From contig CALKVB010000512.1 of assembly GCA_937996605.1 (NCBI GenBank), positions 1-8,954 on the forward strand: DNA of 8,954 nucleotides, written 5' to 3'. The position numbers and the translations under genes are program-made. The stretch is from an uncultured Oxalobacteraceae bacterium (GTDB lineage: Bacteria > Pseudomonadota > Gammaproteobacteria > Burkholderiales > Burkholderiaceae_D). The notes beneath the pieces were generated by a model that worked only from the letters and a program-made list of their open reading frames with translations, ran no database searches and was not told where the DNA came from. Of the stretch, positions 1-5,060 are shown piece after piece. Position 1 is the stretch's first letter. Each line of letters starts with the position of its first letter.

Positions 1-2
1 TC

Positions 3-377
3 AATAAAAAAGTAATACTCCAAGCGAATGAACTCGGCCATTTCTTAGCAAGTGGGCAAATCAACGGTGGTAGTGCAGTACGAATGTTAGTCGATACTGG
101 TGCTAGCTACATCGCGATACCAGCGAGTGAGGCGCAAAGGCTGGGCATCGACTATCAAAGCAAAGGTATACTTTCTCGAACATCGACTGCCAATGGAGTC
201 GTACCCATTTATCGAATTAAACTCGACTCTGTCAAAGTAGGTGATATCGAGATTTTGCAGGTCGATGCTGCTGTTCACGAGGGAGACTTACCAATTACCT
301 TACTCGGCATGTCTTTTCTCAAACGGGTAACAATGCTCCGCGAAGGTCAACAAATGACGCTGACCAAAAAAAATTAA
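3..377 (+). CDS. Retropepsin-like clan AA aspartic protease, 5'-truncated by the window edge
   Basis: The frame is open from base 3 to the TAA at 375-377, giving 124 visible residues; the start lies outside the window. An internal ATG at 84 is not the start, because conserved family sequence (ending GHFLASGQING) precedes it in frame. The visible part resembles the TIGR02281 family of single-domain retropepsin-like proteases. The catalytic Asp is D31 of the LVDTGAS motif (residues 29-35), and the closing hydrophobic-Gly motif is LLGMSFL near residues 100-106. Such proteins are usually about 150-220 residues with an N-terminal membrane anchor or signal, which would be in the missing part; they act as dimers because each chain gives one Asp. 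Substrate is unknown. The gene converges on aroG and ends inside the shared terminator stem. Family assignment is confident, physiological role is not. Confidence 0.85.
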   Translation, partial: NKKVILQANELGHFLASGQINGGSAVRMLVDTGASYIAIPASEAQRLGIDYQSKGILSRTSTANGVVPIYRIKLDSVKVGDIEILQVDAAVHEGDLPITLLGMSFLKRVTMLREGQQMTLTKKN

Positions 378-407
378 GCACTTCATCCAAGACGAAGCGC
401 TTAATTT
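366..407 (-). terminator. Rho-independent terminator of aroG, shared with the convergent protease gene
   Basis: Arms 371-384 and 394-407 flank a 9-base loop (385-393). Read on the minus strand the stem is continuous, with one G·U pair (T opposite G at 380/398), and is followed by eight U residues (complement of the A-run 366-373). This is a strong terminator for aroG, whose stop codon is at 428-430. Read on the plus strand the same position becomes an A·C mismatch and the trailing tract is only TTT-ACTT, so termination of the protease gene is probably weaker. The protease stop codon lies within the stem. Confidence 0.85.
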
Positions 408-427
408 ACTTAAGGTACTACGGCAAG

Positions 428-1486
428 TTATTTACTCTTCGCCCGACGTTGTTTTACCGCCTCCGCCAAACCCTGCAACACCTTCTCGCTGTCTGCCCAA
501 TCAATACACCCATCAGTAATTGATTGTCCGTAGACGAGCTCTTTTCCTGGCACTACATCTTGGCGTCCAGCCACCAAGTTCGATTCAATCATGACACCAA
601 CAATACGCTGATCGCCATTCGCGATTTGTGAAGCGATATCTGCACAAACAGGGATCTGATTTAAAGGATTTTTGGAGCTATTCGCATGTGAGGCATCAAT
701 CATGATACGCGCTTCCAAACCATTTGCGACGATACTTTTAGCAGCGGCATCTACACTTTCCGCATCGTAATTCGGGGTCTTGCCGCCACGTAGAATAAGG
801 TGGCAGTCTTCATTCCCATTGGTAGAAACGATCGCCGAGTGACCGCCTTTAGTCACTGACAAGAAGTGATGTGGTTGTGACGATGCTTTGATCGCATCGA
901 CAGCAATTTTCACATTGCCATCGGTACCGTTCTTGAAACCGACTGGGCATGATAAACCAGAAGCGAGCTCACGATGCACTTGGGATTCTGTCGTGCGCGC
1001 ACCAATAGCGCCCCAGCTAATTAAATCTGCAATGTACTGTGGACTAATCATATCCAAGTATTCCGTCCCTGCTGGCAAACCAAGTTCATTGATGTTCAAT
1101 AGCAATTCACGTGCAATGCGCAAGCCGTCATTGATGCGGAAACTATTATCCATATATGGGTCATTAATTAAGCCCTTCCAGCCCACTGTCGTACGTGGCT
1201 TTTCGAAATATACCCGCATGACAATTTCCAATTCCCCTGCGAATTTCACGCGTGCTTCTGCCAATTTCTTCGCGTAATCCATAGCTGCTTTAGTGTCATG
1301 AATAGAACAAGGTCCAATCACGACCATCACACGATCGTCTTTTGCATGAAGAATATTGTGAAGAGCCGTTCGTGCATTTGCAGTCACTTCCGAAGCTTTG
1401 TCCGAGCATGAAAATTCTCGAATCAAATGCGAAGGAGGAAGCAATTCTTTCATTTCGCGAATGCGTAAGTCATCAGTGCGTTGCAT
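428..1486 (-). CDS. aroG: Class I 3-deoxy-7-phosphoheptulonate (DAHP) synthase, Phe-type
   Basis: Catalyses condensation of phosphoenolpyruvate with erythrose 4-phosphate, the first step of the shikimate pathway, in the cytoplasm. The 352 residues match E. coli AroG (350 aa) almost end to end with an offset of one. Metal ligands are C60 (in GPCSIHD), H267, E301 and D325. Substrate residues include R91, the KPRTT motif at 96-100, GARTTES at 162-168, K185 and R233. Residues corresponding to the E. coli Phe-inhibition pocket are kept: D5/D6, P149, Q150, L174, L178, S179, F208, S210 and V220. Feedback inhibition by Phe is therefore likely (inference). The ATG at 1484-1486 follows a weak GGAA-type ribosome site. 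A Phe/Tyr-rich leader with a terminator lies directly upstream, and a strong terminator follows the gene, so aroG is probably transcribed alone. Confidence 0.96.
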   Translation of the reverse strand: MQRTDDLRIREMKELLPPSHLIREFSCSDKASEVTANARTALHNILHAKDDRVMVVIGPCSIHDTKAAMDYAKKLAEARVKFAGELEIVMRVYFEKPRTTVGWKGLINDPYMDNSFRINDGLRIARELLLNINELGLPAGTEYLDMISPQYIADLISWGAIGARTTESQVHRELASGLSCPVGFKNGTDGNVKIAVDAIKASSQPHHFLSVTKGGHSAIVSTNGNEDCHLILRGGKTPNYDAESVDAAAKSIVANGLEARIMIDASHANSSKNPLNQIPVCADIASQIANGDQRIVGVMIESNLVAGRQDVVPGKELVYGQSITDGCIDWADSEKVLQGLAEAVKQRRAKSK

Positions 1487-1543
1487 AGAGGTTTCCGTCG
1501 TTAGGTAAAGTAAGTGTCAATTGAAATCGTTAAAATTTTGCGC

Positions 1544-1574
1544 AAAAAAAAACCGCCATCGAGGCGGTTTCTTT
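1544..1574 (-). terminator. Attenuator terminator in the aroG leader
   Basis: On the minus strand AAACCGCC (1570-1563) pairs with GGCGGTTT (1557-1550) across a 5-base loop. The stem can extend through one G·U and three A-U pairs to about 12 bp, and a run of U (complement of 1544-1550) follows. It lies about 57 bases before the aroG start and about 50 bases after the leader ORF stop, and no other gene ends here (the upstream gene stops at 1807-1809). That position fits a conditional terminator of the leader rather than a gene-end terminator. On the plus strand the trailing tract is TTTCTTT, so the element is not strictly one-directional by sequence. Confidence 0.88.
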
Positions 1575-1641
1575 GGGATCGGTCTGGGTTCTGTTTTGCT
1601 TTATTTCGCTTTTACGTGAACTTACCGCTTCTCCACCGCCT
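1562..1641 (-). promoter_or_regulatory. Antiterminator pairing of the aroG leader (segments 2 and 3)
   Basis: Segment 2 is AGGCGGT on the minus strand (1641-1635), inside leader codons 17-20. It is complementary over 7 bases to ACCGCCT (1568-1562), which forms the 5' arm and first loop base of the terminator. Pairing 2:3 would prevent the terminator. Segment 2 ends ten bases before the leader stop codon, so a ribosome paused at the stop should cover it, leaving the terminator free to form. A ribosome stalled at Phe or Tyr codons 6-12 would leave segment 2 exposed. I see no clear 1:2 protector hairpin. A 7-base match between CTTTTAC (1667-1661) and GTAAAAG (1615-1609) could be a further alternative helix. 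Confidence 0.75.
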
Positions 1642-1693
1642 TTGGGTTGGAATAGCTAAAGTAAAAGTGAAAGTAAAATCGTACAGCAAACAT
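1622..1693 (-). CDS. Phe/Tyr-rich leader peptide of the aroG attenuator (23 aa)
   Basis: This short ORF starts at ATG 1691-1693 and ends at TAA 1622-1624. It has a good Shine-Dalgarno sequence, GAGGA at 1699-1703, about six bases before the start. The peptide begins MFAVRFYFHFYFSYS and ends NPKAVEKR. Phe occupies positions 2, 6, 8, 10 and 12 (all TTT) and Tyr positions 7, 11 and 14, with one His at 9. Such clustering of end-product codons before a terminator is the hallmark of ribosome-mediated attenuation, as in the E. coli pheA leader, whose peptide is dominated by Phe. The expected effector is the level of charged tRNA-Phe and tRNA-Tyr. The peptide itself probably has no other function. 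A chance ORF is unlikely given the ribosome site, codon content, promoter and terminator together, but translation is not proven here. Confidence 0.88.
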   Translation of the reverse strand: MFAVRFYFHFYFSYSNPKAVEKR

Positions 1694-1719
1694 GAGTTTC
1701 CTCGTGATCGAATGGATCG

Positions 1720-1749
1720 ACTATAACAACATCTAACGACAATTGGCAA
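1720..1749 (-). promoter_or_regulatory. Sigma-70-type promoter of the aroG leader transcript
   Basis: On the minus strand the -35 box TTGCCA (1749-1744, 5 of 6 to consensus) is separated by 18 bases from the -10 box TATAGT (1725-1720, 5 of 6). A TG one base before the -10 box gives an extended -10. Transcription should start near 1713, which places the leader ribosome site about ten bases into the RNA. An attenuated transcript would be about 170 nt, and the full leader to the aroG ATG about 226 nt. The -35 box overlaps the left arm of the inverted repeat at 1746-1780. Confidence 0.75.
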
Positions 1750-1780
1750 GCTTTTTATCGAAAATGCGTAAAAAGCTTGC
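1746..1780. repeat. Perfect 12-bp inverted repeat overlapping the aroG -35 box
   Basis: GCAAGCTTTTTA (1746-1757) and TAAAAAGCTTGC (1769-1780) are exact inverted copies separated by 11 bases. Two readings are possible. As RNA from the upstream flavoprotein gene it forms a hairpin beginning 26 bases after that gene's stop codon, so it may mark the transcript end, but no U-tract follows on either strand. As DNA it could be a regulator site covering the aroG -35 box, with arm centres about two helical turns apart. It does not resemble a TyrR box as I know it (TGTAAA-N6-TTTACA). Confidence 0.6.
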
Positions 1781-1785
1781 TCTAA

Positions 1786-1801
1786 CACATAAAGTTATGT
1801 G
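1786..1801. promoter_or_regulatory. Operator-like palindrome upstream of the aroG promoter
   Basis: CACATAA and TTATGTG are exact inverted 7-base arms around a 2-base centre. A 2-base centre is too small for an RNA hairpin loop without opening the stem, so a protein-binding DNA site is the more natural reading. It lies about 73-88 bases upstream of the predicted aroG transcription start and just after the stop of the neighbouring flavoprotein gene. The regulator is unknown and a chance palindrome cannot be excluded. Confidence 0.4.
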
Positions 1802-1806
1802 AGCGC

Positions 1807-2496
1807 TCAGAGGAAACTTGCGATTTGGTCCAAGGATTTCTTACGAATATTCGGAACCATACAATTCGCAGCAGGATGTCCGACTACTAATAAAATATAA
1901 GGCTTCTCATTCTCCGGACGCCCGAGTAATTGGTTCAAAAAACCCATTGGGCTTGGCGTGTGCGTTAATGTCGCAAGCCCAGCATGATGCAAGGCTGCAA
2001 TCAGAAAACCTGTAGCAATCGACACAGATTCTGGAACATAATAATTTTTAACAGACGAACCATCATCCATTAAGGTATTTTTCTGACCAAAAATTGCAAT
2101 CAGATAGGGTGCGTCTTCAATGAACGGTTTATTTGAATCAGTCCCAAGCGGCGCCAATGCGTCTTTCCATTCTTGTGGGGCGCGGCGTTCGTAAAATTCA
2201 CGCTCCTCAATTTCGGCCTCAATACGAATTCTTTGTTTTAAGGCAGGGTCGGACACGACTGCAAAGTGCCAAGGCTGATGATTAGCCCCTGAAGGCGCCG
2301 TACCTGCAGCCAAAAGACACTGTTCAATCACTTCACGTGCAACTGGCGTGGGAGCAAATTCGCGTATGGTTTTGCGTCTAGATAATTCTTCATAGAAGGC
2401 TTTAGCGCGTTGTGCCATTTCTTCTGGAGGATATGCGCGATACGTAGACAATGGCACAAATTGTGGCGTGCCTTGATTAAATGAAAGTTTGGACAT
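1807..2496 (-). CDS. Nitroreductase-family flavoprotein, iodotyrosine-deiodinase type
   Basis: Predicted FMN-dependent cytoplasmic oxidoreductase of 229 residues. It resembles mammalian iodotyrosine deiodinase (IYD) along its catalytic domain rather than classical NfsA/NfsB. FMN-contact sequences are RKTIREF (41-47) and AGTAPSGANHQPW (64-76). The lid aligns without gaps to human IYD, so E98, Y102 and K123 match the substrate-zwitterion residues E157, Y161 and K182. The C-terminal half keeps SVSIATG, ALHHAGL, TPSPMGF and LLGRPENEKP, and near the C-terminus VPNIRKKSLDQI. Bacterial homologues can dehalogenate halotyrosines in vitro; the native substrate here is unknown. I chose ATG 2494-2496, with GAGG about six bases upstream, over a TTG seven codons earlier. 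The gene is separated from tldD by a terminator and from aroG by a promoter, so it is probably monocistronic. Confidence 0.88.
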   Translation of the reverse strand: MSKLSFNQGTPQFVPLSTYRAYPPEEMAQRAKAFYEELSRRKTIREFAPTPVAREVIEQCLLAAGTAPSGANHQPWHFAVVSDPALKQRIRIEAEIEEREFYERRAPQEWKDALAPLGTDSNKPFIEDAPYLIAIFGQKNTLMDDGSSVKNYYVPESVSIATGFLIAALHHAGLATLTHTPSPMGFLNQLLGRPENEKPYILLVVGHPAANCMVPNIRKKSLDQIASFL

Positions 2497-2531
2497 CTCA
2501 ACCTCGATACAGTGCAACGGTGAAAAGCATC

Positions 2532-2560
2532 ACTGTAATCTCAAGCAAGGAAAGGCTCAA
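2532..2560 (-). promoter_or_regulatory. Possible promoter of the flavoprotein gene
   Basis: On the minus strand TTGAGC (2560-2555, 4 of 6) and TACAGT (2537-2532, 4 of 6) are 17 bases apart, 36 bases before the chosen ATG. Spacing is ideal but both boxes are only moderate, so this is a tentative call. It lies downstream of the tldD terminator, as expected for an independent transcript. Confidence 0.4.
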
Positions 2561-2628
2561 TAGAAGTGGGAAATTTCCGTATAAGCGCGAGTTAAGGGCC
2601 GAAAAGTATAAAAAAAATGCGGGGAAAT

Positions 2629-2640
2629 TTGTATATACAA
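2629..2640. promoter_or_regulatory. Perfect 12-bp palindrome TTGTATATACAA, candidate operator
   Basis: The 12 bases are self-complementary with no spacer, in the gap between the tldD terminator and the flavoprotein gene. A TATACT element on the minus strand (2610-2605) could be a -10 box whose poor -35 region (2633-2628) would overlap the palindrome. TTGTATACAA-like sequences are typical of some GntR-family operators, but this one has an extra TA and AT-rich palindromes occur by chance. No regulator gene is in the window. Confidence 0.3.
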
Positions 2641-2659
2641 TAGGATCTTCGGCAGGCTG

Positions 2660-2705
2660 ACGAGAAACTAAAGAAGGGCAAGCGAACAGTCCATCGCAGC
2701 CCTTC
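2660..2705 (-). terminator. Hairpin terminator of the yhdP–nit–tldD cluster
   Basis: On the minus strand GAAGGGC (2705-2699) pairs with GCCCTTC (2679-2673), with an inner 4-bp stem GCGA/TCGC, followed by the U-rich tract TTTAGTTTCTC. It begins 11 bases after the tldD stop codon. The U-tract is interrupted, so efficiency is uncertain, but position and structure fit the end of the transcript. Confidence 0.7.
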
Positions 2706-2715
2706 CCCTAAATTA

Positions 2716-4176
2716 CTATGCGGTACCACCAACAACGAGACCATCGATACGCAAGGTAGGCTGTCCAACACCGACCGGAACGCTCTGTCCTTCTTTACCA
2801 CACACACCCACACCAGAATCTAAGCGCATATCATTACCGATCATCGAGACACGGTTTAAAACTTCAGGCCCATTACCAATTAAAGTAGCGCCTTTCACCG
2901 GATATGTTACTTTGCCGTCTTCAATCATGTAGGCTTCGCTCGCTGAGAAAACGAACTTGCCATTGGTGATATCGACTTGACCACCACCAAAATTAACTGC
3001 GTACAAACCGTTTTTCACCGATGCCAAAATTTCAGCAGGATCTTTGTCGCCAGCCAGCATATAAGTATTGGTCATGCGTGGCATCGGCAGATGTGCGAAC
3101 GACTCACGACGTGCGTTCCCTGTTACTGGCATTTTCATTAAACGCGCATTCATCGTATCCTGGATATAGCCCTTCAAAATACCGTCTTCAATCAGCGTTG
3201 TACATTGTGTAGGGTTACCCTCATCATCAATATTCAAAGAGCCTCGGCGGTTAGCCAAAGTGCCATCGTCGACCACTGTCACACCTTTGGCCGCAACTCG
3301 ATCACCAATACGACCTGCAAAAGTACTAGAACCTTTACGGTTGAAATCTCCCTCGAGGCCATGCCCAATTGCTTCATGTAACAACACTCCAGGCCAACCT
3401 GAGCCGAGGACCACTGTCATCGGTCCAGCTGGCGCTGGCCGAGAATCTAAATTCACCAAAGCCGAATGAACCGCATCTTGCGCATATTGTTCAAGAATCG
3501 CATCAGTGAAGTAGGAAAAGTTATATCGCCCACCACCGCCACTCGAGCCCGTCTCACGGCGACCATTTTGCTCTGCAATCACGGTCAAGGACATGCGCAC
3601 CAAGGGGCGAACGTCAGCGGCAATCACACCATCACTGCGCGCCACTAAAACCACGTCGTATTCACCCGCCAAACTCGCCATCACTTGCACCACGCGTGGA
3701 TCTTTTGCGCGTGCTATTTTTTCAATTTTTTCGAGTAGGGCCACTTTTTGATTCGCATCTAAAGAAGCTAAAGGATCATCTTGCAAATACAATTGATGTC
3801 CTTGAAGACCGTGCATACTATTTGCGACCTTGATCTTTCCAGCGCCAGCACGGGCAATGGTGCGAGTTGCTGCTGCCGCTTCAAGCAAAGCATGTTCAGA
3901 AATCTCATCAGAATAAGAAAATGCCGCCTTATCACCAGATACCGCACGAACACCCACGCCCTGGTCAATCGAAAAACTGCCTGTTTTTACGATTCCTTCT
4001 TCCAAACTCCAACCTTCATTTTTGGTGAATTGAAAATACATATCAGCATAATCAATTTTGTGCGAGAACATACTCTTTAGAGCCGAGTTTAACTTTGCTT
4101 CATCCAGACCAAATGGTGTCAGCAAAATATCGCGCGCAATCGCGAGGTGTTTTAAGTTGGTATCAAACGGTGTCAT
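2716..4176 (-). CDS. tldD: TldD metalloprotease subunit
   Basis: TldD pairs with TldE (PmbA) to form a cytoplasmic zinc metalloprotease. In E. coli it degrades unfolded peptides, matures microcin B17 and affects CcdA stability. The 486 residues compare with 481 in E. coli and align throughout. The metal site HEAIGH is at 267-272 in a WPGVLLHEAIGHGLEGDF context, and the C-terminal Cys ligand is C459 in GVGVCGKEGQ. Other family signatures are the Gly-rich TGSSGGGGR (209-217), RRGSLNIDDEGNP and LPMPRMTNTYML. I chose ATG 4174-4176, since the upstream in-frame TTG at 4197 adds only seven non-conserved residues and lacks a ribosome site; the site before the ATG is also weak (GAAAG). The start is 27 bases after the nitrilase stop, indicating cotranscription. 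tldE is not in the window and is usually unlinked. Confidence 0.96.
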   Translation of the reverse strand: MTPFDTNLKHLAIARDILLTPFGLDEAKLNSALKSMFSHKIDYADMYFQFTKNEGWSLEEGIVKTGSFSIDQGVGVRAVSGDKAAFSYSDEISEHALLEAAAATRTIARAGAGKIKVANSMHGLQGHQLYLQDDPLASLDANQKVALLEKIEKIARAKDPRVVQVMASLAGEYDVVLVARSDGVIAADVRPLVRMSLTVIAEQNGRRETGSSGGGGRYNFSYFTDAILEQYAQDAVHSALVNLDSRPAPAGPMTVVLGSGWPGVLLHEAIGHGLEGDFNRKGSSTFAGRIGDRVAAKGVTVVDDGTLANRRGSLNIDDEGNPTQCTTLIEDGILKGYIQDTMNARLMKMPVTGNARRESFAHLPMPRMTNTYMLAGDKDPAEILASVKNGLYAVNFGGGQVDITNGKFVFSASEAYMIEDGKVTYPVKGATLIGNGPEVLNRVSMIGNDMRLDSGVGVCGKEGQSVPVGVGQPTLRIDGLVVGGTA

Positions 4177-4203
4177 AGCTTTCAACAGTTCTTTCAATTT
4201 TAT

Positions 4204-5004
4204 TTAGCAAGCGAGTTTTTTATGCTTCAAAGCCGGCAAATTGGAACGAATCTTTTCCATCTGATTGGTATCAATTTCGCCCATACAAAATCCCTCACCT
4301 TCAGCAATACAATCAATTATCTTGCCCCAAGGGTCAATCAACATACTGTGGCCCCAAGTACGGCGGCCATTTTGATGCAATCCGCCCTGAGCCGAGGCAA
4401 GCACATAACATTGATTCTCAATGGCCCGAGCCCGCAATAGCACCTCCCAGTGAGCCTGCCCTGTCACGTGTGTAAAAGACGCTGGAAGTATCATTAGGCC
4501 ACATTGTCCCATACTTCTAAAAAGCTCGGGGAAACGCAAGTCATAGCATATTCCCAGGCCAACCTCACCGATGACGGTTGAAAAATGCACGACGTCTGCA
4601 CCTGGCGTTATCGTATTCGATTCTTGGTAAGATTCTTCACCGTTGTTAAAGCCGAACAAATGGATTTTGTCGTAGCGTGCGATCTGTTGCCCCCTGCGAT
4701 CAAACACAAGACAAGCATTGAAAATTTTTGCTTCATGTTCCGACTTCAAGGGAATAGTGCCGCCAACTAGGATTACATTCAATTCGCGCGCTTGTTGCGA
4801 TAAGAAGTCTTGCAGCATCCCACCCCCAGACTCTTCTGCGCAAGCGACTTTATCTGTATCGCGCAAGCCCATAATTGACCAATATTCAGGAAGCACTAAC
4901 AATTCTGCGCCACCCTCTTTTGCTTGGCGTAGTAACTTAGCAGCTACCTCCATATTTTCTTCGGGCGCTGCACTAGATACCATCTGAATTGCTGCAACTT
5001 TCAT
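4204..5004 (-). CDS. Carbon-nitrogen hydrolase (nitrilase superfamily, Nit1/YbeM-like amidase)
   Basis: Predicted cytoplasmic amidase of 266 residues, close to the usual length for this superfamily. The catalytic Glu-Lys-Cys triad is visible as E40 (LVLPEYW), K113 (YDKIHLF) and C153 (GICYDLRFPE). The general form resembles the Nit1/Nit2 branch, where NIT1 and E. coli YbeM hydrolyse deaminated glutathione; that substrate is plausible here but not shown by the sequence. The ATG at 5002-5004 has a strong ribosome site, GAGGAAAG at 5008-5015. The gene starts 56 bases after the yhdP stop and ends 27 bases before tldD, so the three are likely one transcript. ω-Amidase or another amide substrate is the main alternative. 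Confidence 0.9.
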   Translation of the reverse strand: MKVAAIQMVSSAAPEENMEVAAKLLRQAKEGGAELLVLPEYWSIMGLRDTDKVACAEESGGGMLQDFLSQQARELNVILVGGTIPLKSEHEAKIFNACLVFDRRGQQIARYDKIHLFGFNNGEESYQESNTITPGADVVHFSTVIGEVGLGICYDLRFPELFRSMGQCGLMILPASFTHVTGQAHWEVLLRARAIENQCYVLASAQGGLHQNGRRTWGHSMLIDPWGKIIDCIAEGEGFCMGEIDTNQMEKIRSNLPALKHKKLAC

Positions 5005-5007
5005 ATT

Positions 5008-5015
5008 CTTTCCTC
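5008..5015 (-). promoter_or_regulatory. Ribosome binding site of the nitrilase gene
   Basis: GAGGAAAG on the minus strand, with the GAGG core seven bases from the ATG. It fixes the nitrilase start and shows that this gene can be translated independently of yhdP, which ends 56 bases before. Confidence 0.8.
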
Positions 5016-5060
5016 AAACATCAATCTGCGCTGATCAAACGATCAATTAAAATGTACAAA

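Noticed and set aside
888..1277. 129-codon plus-strand frame antisense to aroG
   Set aside because: aroG is certain on the other strand, and this frame shows no recognisable domain.
1515..1520. Exact TTGACA on the minus strand just before aroG, as a second promoter
   Set aside because: No acceptable -10 box lies 16-19 bases downstream, and the start site would fall at the ribosome binding site.
1514..1726. 70-codon plus-strand reading frame upstream of aroG
   Set aside because: It runs antisense through the attenuator and leader ORF, has no recognisable protein family and no evident ribosome site; its openness is explained by the leader on the other strand.
2497..2517. TTG start extending the flavoprotein by seven residues
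   Set aside because: The downstream ATG has GAGG at the right distance, and the extra residues are not family-like; the GAGG itself lies within the extension.
2592..2813. 73-codon minus-strand frame overlapping the end of tldD
   Set aside because: It is out of frame with tldD, crosses the terminator hairpin and resembles no protein family; it is a shadow.
4177..4197. TTG start extending TldD by seven residues
   Set aside because: No ribosome site precedes it, and homologous TldD proteins begin near the ATG at 4176.
5034..5047. TGATC/GATCA short inverted repeat in the yhdP–nitrilase gap
   Set aside because: Five-base arms are too short to separate from chance in a 56-base gap, and no promoter or terminator features accompany it.
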